From Arthrobacter sp. U41 (lineage in GTDB: Bacteria > Actinomycetota > Actinomycetes > Actinomycetales > Micrococcaceae): DNA of 64,000 nucleotides. Where the stretch lies: positions 744,001-808,000 of the forward strand of contig NZ_VEGI01000001.1 of assembly GCF_007679325.1 (NCBI RefSeq). The letters are read 5' to 3'. Position numbers and translations under genes: made by a program. Below are positions 32,728-40,647 of this stretch, piece by piece. Below the pieces are notes generated by a model that saw nothing but the letters and a program-made list of their open reading frames with translations, did no database searches and was not told where the DNA came from. How positions within the stretch are numbered: position 1 is the first letter of the stretch; every line of letters begins with the position of its first letter.

Positions 32728-33725
32728 CAGAAGAGGACCCGCGCCAGGTTCTGGCGCGCCTTTGCCACCCGGTCATCGGTGGTGCCGACGACGTCGAACA
32801 GTTCCAGCAGCCTGACGCGGGCCGTCTCCCGCTCCGGGCCGAAGTTCCTGCCGATGAACGCGACGATCCGGCCCAGTCCGTCCTCGACGTGTCCGCCGGC
32901 GACGTCCAGGTCGGCCACTCCGAGCTGGGCTTCGAGGTTGTCCGGCTCGTCGGCGGCGAGCTGGCGCAGCGCGTCGGTGTCCGCGGCAGACAGCGGCTGG
33001 AGCCGGCCCATCAGCTCCACCTGCGCCAGGCCGGCCTTCGCCTCGGCGTCGGCGGGCATTTCCAGCAGGGCCTGGCGGTACGCGTCCGCGGCCGCCGCGT
33101 AATCCCCGGCTTCGATCGCGTCATACGCCTTCTGGTGCAAAGGCGGCAGCGGCGGAGCCTCGGGACCGTCCGCGGCGGGTCCGCCCGCACCGATCCGTCC
33201 GGTGACACCGTTGGCTGAGGCCACCTTGAGCAGTTCATCAAACAGGCTGCGGACCTGCGGTTCCTCGGCTCCGCCCTGGAACAGGGGCACCGGCTGGCCC
33301 TTGACGAGCGCCACGGCGGTGGGAACGGCCTGCACCTGGAAGGCCTGGGCGAGCTGGGGGAAGACCTCGACGTCGGCGGCGCCGAGGACCATTCGGCCGT
33401 CGTAGCTGTCCACGATCCGTTCGAGGACGTCAACCAGCTCGGCGGAACCGGGCGAGTAGGCCGCCCAGAGCGCGACGACGACGGGGACCTGGGCCGATAA
33501 CTCAACGAGTTCCTGGAAATTGGCTTCCGTGATGTCCACCCGCAGCGGACGGCCGGCATGGTCCGCGTCGCCGTTGCCCGCAGCCGGGGATCCCGGGGTT
33601 CCCCCCGGGCCCGGGGCGGCCGGCGTGGCGGGCCGCTGTTTGAGCGAGGAGAGGTCGACGGCGCCCCGCAGGTTGAGCGGGTTGGCTGCAGCAGGTGGGA
33701 CCGGGCGGGAGGCTGGCGAAGTCAT
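32727..33725 (-). CDS. Thioredoxin-fold/TPR protein (YbbN/CnoX-like), redox cysteines absent
   Basis: 332 residues. The thioredoxin-like domain (about 60-170) reads VPVVVALWAAYSPGSAELVD where WCxPC would be, so there is no catalytic CxxC. The cis-Pro segment QVQAVPTAVALVKGQPV is kept. The C-terminal half is TPR-like (YAAAADAYRQALLEMPADAE and following helices). This is the architecture of CnoX/YbbN holdases, which guard proteins against oxidative damage and pass them to chaperones. A chaperone-like rather than oxidoreductase role is inferred. It is coupled to the OYE gene. Confidence 0.82.
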   Translation of the reverse strand: MTSPASRPVPPAAANPLNLRGAVDLSSLKQRPATPAAPGPGGTPGSPAAGNGDADHAGRPLRVDITEANFQELVELSAQVPVVVALWAAYSPGSAELVDVLERIVDSYDGRMVLGAADVEVFPQLAQAFQVQAVPTAVALVKGQPVPLFQGGAEEPQVRSLFDELLKVASANGVTGRIGAGGPAADGPEAPPLPPLHQKAYDAIEAGDYAAAADAYRQALLEMPADAEAKAGLAQVELMGRLQPLSAADTDALRQLAADEPDNLEAQLGVADLDVAGGHVEDGLGRIVAFIGRNFGPERETARVRLLELFDVVGTTDDRVAKARQNLARVLF

Positions 33726-33782
33726 GGTTCCACTCTAGCCATACCGGCCCCTCCCGGTGCCACTTGAACGGCCCCCGGGCAG

Positions 33783-33818
33783 CAGAAAGGACCCGGCCAG
33801 TGGGCCGGGTCCTTTCTG
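33783..33818 (-). terminator. Intrinsic terminator after the large membrane protein gene
   Basis: CAGAAAGGACCCGGCC is perfectly inverted after a 4-base loop; minus-strand transcripts end in CCTTTCTG. Confidence 0.78.
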
Positions 33819-33839
33819 TATCCACTGGTGCCTGCGGTC

Positions 33840-35762
33840 CTACTTGAAGCTGGCCCCCACGAGGCCGCGGGTGGCGGCCACAAGTTTCATCGGGTCCGAC
33901 GAGCCTGCCGGCGGGATGTAAACAGCCGCCGACTCGGCGAATTTCAGCACCATGCCGGTGCTGGTCTCCTTGCCGCCCGCGAGGGCCGCAGCATCGTCGC
34001 CGATGGTCAGCTTGTCGCCGGAAGCCTTCGGTGTTCCGTCGAACGAGAAGTTCAGGCGGCCCAGGGCCAGGGCCCCGCCGTCGGCGGTCCGGAAGACCAC
34101 AACGCTCTCCGGAACCAGTTTGTGGCTGAAGGCGAATTTGCCGTTGACGCCGGACTTCACCACATCGGCCTGGTAGGCCAGGGTGTCCGCGATGTACGGC
34201 GAGGACTTACCCTCCGCGAGCTTGTCCTTGAACTTGGATCCGGCGGAATTCAGCCGGTCACCCAGCCCGTTCAGCGCTTCCTGGCCGCTGTAAAGGAGAC
34301 CGGTTTTGTCTGTCGGCGCCAGCGTCCCGGTGCCGTCCCGCTCGATCCCCGGGAAGGTGGTACCGGGCTGGAGCGGGGTGGTCAGGACCAGCTTGTAGTT
34401 CTCCCGTGGGGAGGCCTGGGTCAGGGTGAGCAGCTGCGGGACAACATTGCCCTCGCCCTGGGTCACCGCCATGACCTTGCGCGGCCAGGCGCGGTCCTCG
34501 GTGACCACCGTGGTGAGGAGCTTGGTGGCGCGGACCGGCATCCGGGGCTCGTACGAACCGACGCGGGAGCGGATCTTGTAGTTCTGCGAGCGGACTTCGA
34601 GCTCAGGACCGGCGACGCGGGGCTTGAGCTTGTTGGCGTCCTTCGCCGCGTCTCCGGCGTCGGACGCGCTGGCCACCTGCTCCAGAATGCGGCGGAACTG
34701 GGTATCGAGCAGCACCGGGGAGCCCGACGCCGGCTCTGCGCTGGCCGAAGCCTCGCCCGGTGACGGGGCGGGCGTTTGGCTGGCCTGCGCGGCCACTCCG
34801 CTGCCTGCGACGGCGGTGGCCGTCAGCACGGCGACAACCGCTCCGGAGCGCCGCAGCCGCTGAGCCGCGGTCAGCGGCTGCGTCGCTCCGGAGCGCTTCT
34901 CGGCGGCGTTCGTGGGGATGTTCGTCGGGGCTGTGTTCGTCGGGGCTGTGTTCGTCGGGGCTGCGCCCTTCGCATCAGCACCCTTCGCCTCAGCCTCCGG
35001 CGATCCGACAACGGGCACAGCGGACGTGGCTTCGGCGGACTTCCGGGCCTCGCTGCGGCCCGCAGCCTTGGCCTGCGCACGGCGGGCAAAGCTGCTGCCG
35101 CCGTCGGAGTCACCCGTTGAACCGCCGCCGGCGCCGGGACGTGCTCCGGACTTGGACTTGGGCTTGAGCACCATCAGGGCGATGCCGGCCAGGATGAGCA
35201 GGCCGCCCAGGACCATCAGCGGAACGGCCCACGGCGTAGAGGTGTCGTTCGGGTAGGTCATGGTGATCGAGGTGGGGGCCGGCTTGGTGCCGTCCGTTGC
35301 GAGCAGCAGCGACCAGTCGCCGTCGGCCGGCGCGTTCCAGTTGTACGTCAGCTCGCCGCTGGCGTTCTCCGTGCTGACCCAGAGATCGGAGCCTGCCGGT
35401 GAGGGCGCAGCGGCCTCACCCTCCGCGTGCGTCAACTGCAGCGCCTTGCCGTCCTCGGATACGCCCGAGACCGTGTTGTGCGCGGTCTTGCCGACCCAGG
35501 CGTCAACGTCGTCCGGACGGCCGGCGGCCAGCATGAAGCTGCCCTCCCCCTTGACCGTGATGGTCACGGTGCCGTCGCGCATGGTGCGCAGCTTCTCGTC
35601 AAAAACGGTCAGCGGGGCGGCCTTGGCACCCTCGGGTGCGGTGGCGGTCACGGTCTCGGCCGGAGCCCAGAATGTCTTCTGGCCAACTCCTGCCAGCAGT
35701 GTCAGGAGGCCGAGCAGCACTAATGCAACTGCAGTCTTGAAACGCAAAATATTACCTATCAT
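33840..35762 (-). CDS. Large actinobacterial membrane protein of unknown function
   Basis: 640 residues. A first helix (ALVLLGLLTLLAGVG) anchors an extracytoplasmic domain to about residue 180, which contains TVTITVKGEGSFMLAAGRPDD. A second helix (VPLMVLGGLLILAGIALMVL) returns to the cytoplasm. A low-complexity Ala/Lys/Gly/Pro stretch with APTNT repeats follows, then a third helix (GAVVAVLTATAVAGSGVAAQ) and a second outside domain of about 270 residues. No enzyme motif is seen. It may be an envelope assembly or sensing protein. The promoter contains a GTAAC-N6-GTTAC palindrome. Confidence 0.68.
   Translation of the reverse strand: MIGNILRFKTAVALVLLGLLTLLAGVGQKTFWAPAETVTATAPEGAKAAPLTVFDEKLRTMRDGTVTITVKGEGSFMLAAGRPDDVDAWVGKTAHNTVSGVSEDGKALQLTHAEGEAAAPSPAGSDLWVSTENASGELTYNWNAPADGDWSLLLATDGTKPAPTSITMTYPNDTSTPWAVPLMVLGGLLILAGIALMVLKPKSKSGARPGAGGGSTGDSDGGSSFARRAQAKAAGRSEARKSAEATSAVPVVGSPEAEAKGADAKGAAPTNTAPTNTAPTNIPTNAAEKRSGATQPLTAAQRLRRSGAVVAVLTATAVAGSGVAAQASQTPAPSPGEASASAEPASGSPVLLDTQFRRILEQVASASDAGDAAKDANKLKPRVAGPELEVRSQNYKIRSRVGSYEPRMPVRATKLLTTVVTEDRAWPRKVMAVTQGEGNVVPQLLTLTQASPRENYKLVLTTPLQPGTTFPGIERDGTGTLAPTDKTGLLYSGQEALNGLGDRLNSAGSKFKDKLAEGKSSPYIADTLAYQADVVKSGVNGKFAFSHKLVPESVVVFRTADGGALALGRLNFSFDGTPKASGDKLTIGDDAAALAGGKETSTGMVLKFAESAAVYIPPAGSSDPMKLVAATRGLVGASFK
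34920..34964. repeat. 15-bp in-frame tandem repeat in the membrane protein gene
   Basis: GTTCGTCGGGGCTGT occurs three times head to tail (last copy with one change), encoding APTNT units in the cytoplasmic linker. The 15-base unit preserves the frame, so copy-number change would alter linker length only. Confidence 0.8.
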
Positions 35763-35781
35763 CAGCGGACACGTAGCTTCA

Positions 35782-35800
35782 ATAGTAACCGTTTTGTTAC
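35782..35800 (-). promoter_or_regulatory. Promoter with GTAAC-N6-GTTAC palindrome
   Basis: Perfect 5-base arms (35785-35789 and 35796-35800) overlap a TACTAT -10 hexamer (35787-35782, minus strand) about 20 bases before the membrane protein's ATG. A repressor could sit here; identity unknown. Confidence 0.4.
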
Positions 35801-35964
35801 CACGGAGTCAGATCGAGGCTGCTGTCAGCCCCCTCCGGGCCGCCCGCCGGAGCTGCCTGACCGCGCCAAAACAAGCCTGCTGATAGTGTTTGCGGTGATC
35901 ATCACACTGGGGCCGCCGCCGCGTCTCCGCAGGGGAAATACAGAGATTAAAGGGCTTCAACGCA

Positions 35965-37263
35965 GTGACTGGACACACGGACTCGTCCCCCTCAGGACCG
36001 GAAGAAAATCTGGAATCCGGCAGCACGGGGGAAAGTTCGCAGGAGCAGGTCTCCCCCCGCCGCGCAGCCCTGGCCGGGATGCTGAATTCGATGGCGTACC
36101 GGCTCCGCCAGCCGCTTCCCGGAGCCCAGCCGCGGCTTCGCTTTGAGATGCCGCCGGAGCAGGAAGACGACCCGATGGCGCCGGAGACGGAGGCGGGCAC
36201 CCGCTTTGGCAACCCCGGCCCGCGGATGTCCTCCCAGCACCCCCTCTACGTCGGCTTCATGGGGACGGTCGGCGTCGGCGTGGCCCTGCTGGTCTACTGG
36301 ATCGGCTCCAACACGACGCAGCTGATTCTCTGGATCGTGGCGGCGCTGTTCATCGCTTTGGGCCTGGACCCGGTGGTGCGCTGGCTCGAAGGGAAGAAGG
36401 TCCCCCGCGCCGCCGGCATCGTGATCGCCGTCGCCAGCCTGGCCCTGGGTGTAGCCGCCTTCTTCGCCACACTGATCCCGACGATCGTGCAGCAGGTCAC
36501 CCAGATCGTCGAGGAGGCGCCGCGCTGGATCACGGATTTCATCAACTCCGATTTCTTCCGCAGCATCGATAACCAGTACGGGGTGCGAGAACGCATCTCC
36601 CAGGAGCTGGAGAAGTTCGTCAATGACCCCGAGGCGATGGGCGGCATCTTCGGCGGGGTGGTCGGCTTCGGCTCCACCGTGGCGAACGGACTGTTCGGCG
36701 CCCTGATCGTGCTGGTCCTGAGCCTCTACTTCCTGGCCGCCCTGCCGGCCATGAAGAAGTGGGGCTACCGCCTGGCCCCGCGGTCCCGCCGGGCCAGGGT
36801 CGAGGCCCTGTCCGAGGAAATCACCGGTTCAGTGGGCAATTACGTGATCGGCCAGGCGGTCGTCGCGCTGGTTAACGCGACCTTCGCGTTCATCGTGATG
36901 TCGATTGTCGGCGTCCCGTTCGCGGTCCTGCTGGCCTTCGTGGTGGCCCTGCTGGCGTTCATTCCCCTGGTGGGCGGCCTGATCGCCGGCGTCATCGTCA
37001 CGCTGATCGCGCTCACCGCGGGCTGGCAGACGGCCGTGGTCTACGCCGTCTGCTACTTCGCCTACCTGCAGTTCGAGGCGTATTTCATCTCCCCGCGCAT
37101 CATGCAGAAGGCTGTCGCTGTGCCGGGCGCCGTCGCCGTCATCTCGGTGATCGCCGGTGGCAGCCTGCTCGGCGTGCTCGGCGCGCTCATCGCGATCCCC
37201 ACCGCTGCCGCCATCATGCTGCTGGTCAAGGAGATCTTCATCGTCCGCCAGGACAACCACTGA
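35965..37263 (+). CDS. AI-2E/PerM-family permease
   Basis: 432 residues. After a 95-residue polar N-terminal region come about eight helices, starting VGFMGTVGVGVALLVYWIG. The family signatures ALDPVVRWLEGKKVPRAAGI-like and FIPLVGGLIAGVIVTLIAL are present (the first as GLDPVVRWLEGKKVPRA). Members include the proposed AI-2 exporter TqsA and Na+/H+ antiporters, so substrate is uncertain. The GTG start has AGGG about 11 bases upstream. It is divergent from the large membrane protein gene and ends at a strong hairpin. Confidence 0.85.
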   Translation: MTGHTDSSPSGPEENLESGSTGESSQEQVSPRRAALAGMLNSMAYRLRQPLPGAQPRLRFEMPPEQEDDPMAPETEAGTRFGNPGPRMSSQHPLYVGFMGTVGVGVALLVYWIGSNTTQLILWIVAALFIALGLDPVVRWLEGKKVPRAAGIVIAVASLALGVAAFFATLIPTIVQQVTQIVEEAPRWITDFINSDFFRSIDNQYGVRERISQELEKFVNDPEAMGGIFGGVVGFGSTVANGLFGALIVLVLSLYFLAALPAMKKWGYRLAPRSRRARVEALSEEITGSVGNYVIGQAVVALVNATFAFIVMSIVGVPFAVLLAFVVALLAFIPLVGGLIAGVIVTLIALTAGWQTAVVYAVCYFAYLQFEAYFISPRIMQKAVAVPGAVAVISVIAGGSLLGVLGALIAIPTAAAIMLLVKEIFIVRQDNH

Positions 37264-37274
37264 CATTTGCCGCC

Positions 37275-37326
37275 ACGGAAAAGGACAGCCGCTGCGTGGA
37301 TCCACGTAGCGGCTGTCCTTTTCCGT
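37275..37326. terminator. Long bidirectional terminator hairpin
   Basis: A 26-base arm pairs with its inverse with only one mismatch; the centre is GGATCC. Tracts AAAAGG on one side and CCTTTT on the other would serve both the permease and the converging hydrolase gene, whose stop lies 12 bases beyond. Confidence 0.88.
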
Positions 37327-37337
37327 AGCGGAATCTC

Positions 37338-38144
37338 TCAGGCGTGGGCTGTAGCGACCGGGCCGTCCCAGGACTGCGGCAGTTCGGTACCGGCCCCGCC
37401 CGCTCCGCCCGGCAATACCTCCTCGACAATCTCGTTGAGCACCCGGCCGGCGTACTTCTCCCCCACCCACAGGTGCTTCGCCCCGTCCACACCCACGACG
37501 CGGGCCTGCGGCACCACCTCGAAGCGCTCCTTCGCCCCGGCCGGCTGGAGGTAGTCGTCCAGCTCGGGGACCAGGACCTTGAGCGGTTTGCCGGAGGCAG
37601 CCCACTCCTTGAGATGCACGTCCGTGGCCCGGTGCAGCGGCGGGGACAGCAGAATGGCGCCTTCCACCTCGGAGGCCACCGGCTCGGACGCTCCGTACAT
37701 CAGCGCGAGCTCGGTGCCGAAGGACCAGCCCACCAGCCAGCGGTTCGGCAGTCCGCGGTCGACGGCGAACTTCACGGCCGCCTCGACGTCGAGGCGTTCG
37801 CCGATGCCCTCCTCGAACGCTCCCTCGCTGGTTCCCCGCGGCGAGCCGGTGCCGCGGGTGTTGAAGCGCAGCACGGCGATGCCGGCGAGGGCGGGCAGCC
37901 GGTAGGAGGCCTTGCGGTAGACGTGCGAGTCCATAAAACCGCCGTGCGTCGGCAGCGGATGAAGGGTGATCAGGGTGGCCTTTACCTCGCCGGACTCAGG
38001 GAGCGCCAGCTCCCCCACGAGCCGGTGCCCGTCGGCGGTGCGGAGCTCCACGTTTTCCCGGCGGGCCGGGAGAACGGTGGAGGCGCGGATCGCGGTGGGT
38101 CCGGAAGGCTGGCTGAAGACGTACGACGCCGGGTCAAAACTCAT
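37338..38144 (-). CDS. Alpha/beta-hydrolase (dienelactone-hydrolase-like)
   Basis: 268 residues. The motif order is LITLHPLPTHGGFMDS, RFNTRGTGSPRGTSEG, the nucleophile elbow VGWSFGTELAL (Ser) and a late VDGAKHLWVGEK (His). It resembles the serine-type hydrolases annotated as dienelactone hydrolase or acyl-peptidase-like. Substrate is unknown. The ATG begins MSFDPASYVFSQPSG; a 91-base gap separates it from the small protein gene upstream. Confidence 0.8.
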   Translation of the reverse strand: MSFDPASYVFSQPSGPTAIRASTVLPARRENVELRTADGHRLVGELALPESGEVKATLITLHPLPTHGGFMDSHVYRKASYRLPALAGIAVLRFNTRGTGSPRGTSEGAFEEGIGERLDVEAAVKFAVDRGLPNRWLVGWSFGTELALMYGASEPVASEVEGAILLSPPLHRATDVHLKEWAASGKPLKVLVPELDDYLQPAGAKERFEVVPQARVVGVDGAKHLWVGEKYAGRVLNEIVEEVLPGGAGGAGTELPQSWDGPVATAHA

Positions 38145-38235
38145 GCGTCCAGCTTAGCTAAAGCAATTGGCGGCTCTGCCTGTGCAAGCGAATACGCCCC
38201 GGCTAACAGCCCCGTCCCGGCAAACGCAGGAGACG

Positions 38236-38589
38236 TCAGCGATACCGGTAGCTGCGTGACGTCCAGCAGTTGGTGTGCCAGTGCCGCCGCTCCGCCAGCC
38301 CGGCAGCCGCACCGAAGAGGTGGTCTTCGGACCACACGACGAGGTGAGCCACACCGGGCAGCACCGCGGTGGAACAGCCCGGGCAGATATAGGTCTTTTC
38401 GGCGCGGCCGGCGGTGATCGGCCGGACCGACCACTCGCCGTCGGGTGCGCTTTCCCGGCGCGCAAAGCCCGAGCGGGCACGTTCCAGGTCCAGCTCAGGC
38501 ACTGGGCCGCCTTTGGCGCCGGGCTTCGGCGCTTTGCCGGAGCCGGTGCGTCCTGACACGGCTCGGCGGGGGCGGTTGGAACGGGGCAT
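38236..38589 (-). CDS. Small conserved actinobacterial protein with Cys/His cluster
   Basis: 117 residues. A basic Pro/Arg/Lys-rich N-terminal half is followed by [16 protein letters not shown] and [11 protein letters not shown] then HWHTNCW. The CPGC pair plus His and Cys suggests a single zinc-binding knuckle. Homologues are often labelled ATP/GTP-binding, but no P-loop is visible here. It is divergent from nucS, 59 bases away, and that pairing is seen in related genomes. A nucleic-acid-binding role is possible. Confidence 0.65.
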   Translation of the reverse strand: MPRSNRPRRAVSGRTGSGKAPKPGAKGGPVPELDLERARSGFARRESAPDGEWSVRPITAGRAEKTYICPGCSTAVLPGVAHLVVWSEDHLFGAAAGLAERRHWHTNCWTSRSYRYR

Positions 38590-38635
38590 GGTTCCATTCT
38601 GCCCCAGCCCGGGTGCCCGCCGCCGCCGCAGGCGG

Positions 38636-38641
38636 TAGTGT
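38636..38641 (+). promoter_or_regulatory. nucS: -10 element for leaderless nucS
   Basis: TAGTGT ends 7 bases before the GTG start, with no ribosome-binding site between. Confidence 0.45.
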
Positions 38642-38648
38642 TGACCGG

Positions 38649-39344
38649 GTGCGTTTAGTCATAGCCCGTTGCTCCGTTGATTATGTCGGCCGGCTCAAAG
38701 CCCATCTCCCGCTCGCCACCCGGCTCCTCCTGGTCAAGGCCGACGGTTCCGTCCTGGTCCATTCCGACGGCGGGTCCTACAAGCCGCTGAACTGGATGAG
38801 CCCGCCGGCGTCCCTGCGGGTCTCCACCCCGGACGAGGTGGACGTTGAAGTCGGCGTGGTGGAGCAGTGGACCGTCCAGTCAGCCAAGACCGACGACCGC
38901 CTGATCATCAACATCCATGAACAGCTCCACGACACCTCGCATGAACTCGGCCAGGACCCCGGGCTCATCAAGGACGGCGTGGAGGCGGACCTGCAGCGGC
39001 TGCTGGCCGACCAGATCGAACTCCTGGGCCCCGGTTTCTCCCTCATCCGGCGCGAGTACTTCACCGCCATCGGCCCGGTGGACATCCTGGCCCGGGACGC
39101 CAAAGGCGCCACAGTGGCCATCGAACTCAAACGCCGCGGGGACATCGACGGCGTCGAGCAGCTCACGCGCTACCTCGAACTGCTCAACCGCGACCCCCTC
39201 CTGGCTCCGGTCCGCGGCATCTTCGCCGCCCAGCAGATCAAGCCCCAGGCCAAGGTCCTGGCAAACGACCGCGGCATCGACTGCGTCACGCTCGACTACG
39301 ACGCCATGCGCGGCGTCGACGACGTCGAATCCCGGCTCTTCTAG
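38649..39344 (+). CDS. nucS: Mismatch-specific endonuclease NucS/EndoMS
   Basis: 231 residues, the length of mycobacterial NucS. The RecB-like nuclease site is intact: GPVDILARD (Asp145, Asp150), [10 protein letters not shown] (Glu159, Lys161) and QLTRYLELL (171-179). The N-terminal DNA-binding domain starts [20 protein letters not shown]. The C-terminus VESRLF resembles a sliding-clamp-binding tail. NucS cuts both strands at G-T, G-G and T-T mismatches and replaces MutS/MutL in actinobacteria. GTG 38649 is chosen from homology and from the -10 box just upstream; the open frame further upstream lies on the small protein gene. Confidence 0.93.
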   Translation: MRLVIARCSVDYVGRLKAHLPLATRLLLVKADGSVLVHSDGGSYKPLNWMSPPASLRVSTPDEVDVEVGVVEQWTVQSAKTDDRLIINIHEQLHDTSHELGQDPGLIKDGVEADLQRLLADQIELLGPGFSLIRREYFTAIGPVDILARDAKGATVAIELKRRGDIDGVEQLTRYLELLNRDPLLAPVRGIFAAQQIKPQAKVLANDRGIDCVTLDYDAMRGVDDVESRLF

Positions 39345-39373
39345 AAACCCCTGCGCCGGGCTTCGAACCGTTA

Positions 39374-39895
39374 TCAGCCCAGGGCCAGCGCGAGCTGTTC
39401 CCTGAGCCCGGCATGATCAACGGGCTCCGCTGTGTCCACCGTGATGGTTGGGCCGACGGACAGGGGAACTGCCTGTGCCGTCCAGGCCGCCCAGGCCGTC
39501 GCCGCCGATGGCCCCAGGGAATGAATCTCGTGCCGCTTGCGCGACTCGTATCGGTCCCGGGCGAGCTTAGGATCGATCTCGCACCAGATTTCGACCACGG
39601 CAGGGCTGCCCGAATGCGCGATGCCTTTGGCCACGTATGCCAGGTCGCGTGGCCGGTACCACCACGATTCGACAATGGCGGTCCCGGGTATCGAAGCCGC
39701 CAGCTGCCACATGGTTTCAGACGCAATCTGCCCCAGCCTGGCGCCTGGCACATTGCCCCTGGCGATGTCGGCCAGCATTTCCTTCAGGGCGTCCTTGGAA
39801 ACGACCGGCACAGACAATGCCTCACCCAGTTGCCGGCTGAGTGTGGTCTTCCCTGAGCCAGGAAGACCATTTATCAGAATAAGGGAAGTGGCCAT
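39374..39895 (-). CDS. Small P-loop kinase (AAA_33/zeta-toxin-like)
   Basis: 173 residues beginning MATSLILINGLPGSGKTTLS, a Walker A with the GSGKT form of small-molecule or RNA kinases. A later VVSKDALKEMLAD resembles the phosphate-acceptor helix, and VVEIWCEIDPKLARDRYESR the LID/arginine region. Related proteins phosphorylate sugars, antibiotics or polynucleotides. No antitoxin-like partner is adjacent, so a toxin role is not supported. The ATG follows an open upstream stretch of 37 codons without similarity, which is discarded. Confidence 0.75.
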   Translation of the reverse strand: MATSLILINGLPGSGKTTLSRQLGEALSVPVVSKDALKEMLADIARGNVPGARLGQIASETMWQLAASIPGTAIVESWWYRPRDLAYVAKGIAHSGSPAVVEIWCEIDPKLARDRYESRKRHEIHSLGPSAATAWAAWTAQAVPLSVGPTITVDTAEPVDHAGLREQLALALG

Positions 39896-40236
39896 GGTCC
39901 ATTGTGGCGTCCGAGCGGGAGCCCTGCCGGGAAGCGGCTGTCCAACACAGGCAAAAGAGGCGGCGGTATTCCGCGCAGTGAATTCGTTCATTGATACTTT
40001 GTACAAATTTTATGGAATTGTGCCCCGGGCCCGTTGACCTGACGCACATGGCATGAAATTCTTATACCAGTCTTTGTGTAGGTGTTTTTCATGCTCGCAA
40101 GACATGTTGCGAGCGTGAAGCGCCTGCCGCCGAAGCCCGGATATTCCGGCCCCACAGCCAGGTTCTTCTCGCGGAGTGACCAAGTCCGGCACGAAGTGTG
40201 CCGGCCTTAACCAAGATCCATAATGAGGAGAAATAC
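39896..40236 (+). promoter_or_regulatory. Long upstream region and leader of the cold-shock gene
   Basis: 341 bases without a gene. CTGACG (40039-40044) and TATACC (40063-40068), 18 bases apart, form a plausible promoter, giving a leader of about 160 bases. A perfect 8-base stem GCTCGCAA/TTGCGAGC with a 6-base loop lies at 40093-40114. The first part, up to about 40030, is AT-richer than its surroundings (TTGATACTTTGTACAAATTT at 39991 onward) and may hold the kinase promoter. Long structured leaders are usual for cold-shock mRNAs. Confidence 0.55.
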
Positions 40237-40440
40237 ATGGCACAGGGAACTGTCAAATGGTTCAACGCTGAAAAGGGCTTCGGCTTCATCACCCCGGACG
40301 ACTCCGATGGCGATGTCTTCGTTCACTACTCCGAGATCCAGACCGGCGGCTTCAAGACCCTCGACGAGAACGCCCGCGTTCAGTTCGAAATCGGCCAGGG
40401 CGCCAAGGGCCCCCAGGCTACCGGCGTGACGCTGGTCTAG
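40237..40440 (+). CDS. Cold-shock protein, CspA family
   Basis: 67 residues. Both RNA-binding motifs are present: [16 protein letters not shown] (RNP1, KGFGFI) and [10 protein letters not shown] (RNP2, VFVHY). It is a single OB-fold RNA chaperone that melts mRNA structure. AGGAG lies 8 bases before the ATG, and an in-frame upstream extension is discarded for this reason. The long structured leader fits temperature control. A UUCG-capped terminator follows. Confidence 0.95.
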   Translation: MAQGTVKWFNAEKGFGFITPDDSDGDVFVHYSEIQTGGFKTLDENARVQFEIGQGAKGPQATGVTLV

Positions 40441-40483
40441 TACCCCGCAGCGGAGACGGCCACGCGGCAGTCTCCGCGCAGAA

Positions 40484-40519
40484 ATGGTCCCCGGCATTCG
40501 TGCCGGGGACCATTTTTTT
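40484..40519 (+). terminator. Intrinsic terminator with UUCG loop after the cold-shock gene
   Basis: ATGGTCCCCGGCA and TGCCGGGGACCAT pair around TTCG and are followed by a run of seven T. The UUCG tetraloop is exceptionally stable. Confidence 0.95.
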
Positions 40520-40551
40520 GCAGCGCACCCGGCGGCGCCCTGAGGATGCGC

Positions 40552-40630
40552 TCCGGGGGCACATTGACACGGACACGCCGCGGAGTGGGGACCCAAGCCC
40601 CGAAATCATGGTCAAAGCCGCCCCGGACGG
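40552..40630. repeat. 79-bp intergenic repeat, copy 2
   Basis: It starts TCCGGGGGCACATTGACACG and is the counterpart of 18566-18644. It lies between the cold-shock terminator and the 3' end of the converging lipid-synthase gene. Confidence 0.8.
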
Positions 40631-40647
40631 GGAATGGCCACGCGGGA

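Noticed and set aside
39374-39895. Zeta-type toxin of a toxin-antitoxin pair
   Set aside because: No small antitoxin gene is adjacent, and the protein has its own unrelated neighbours.
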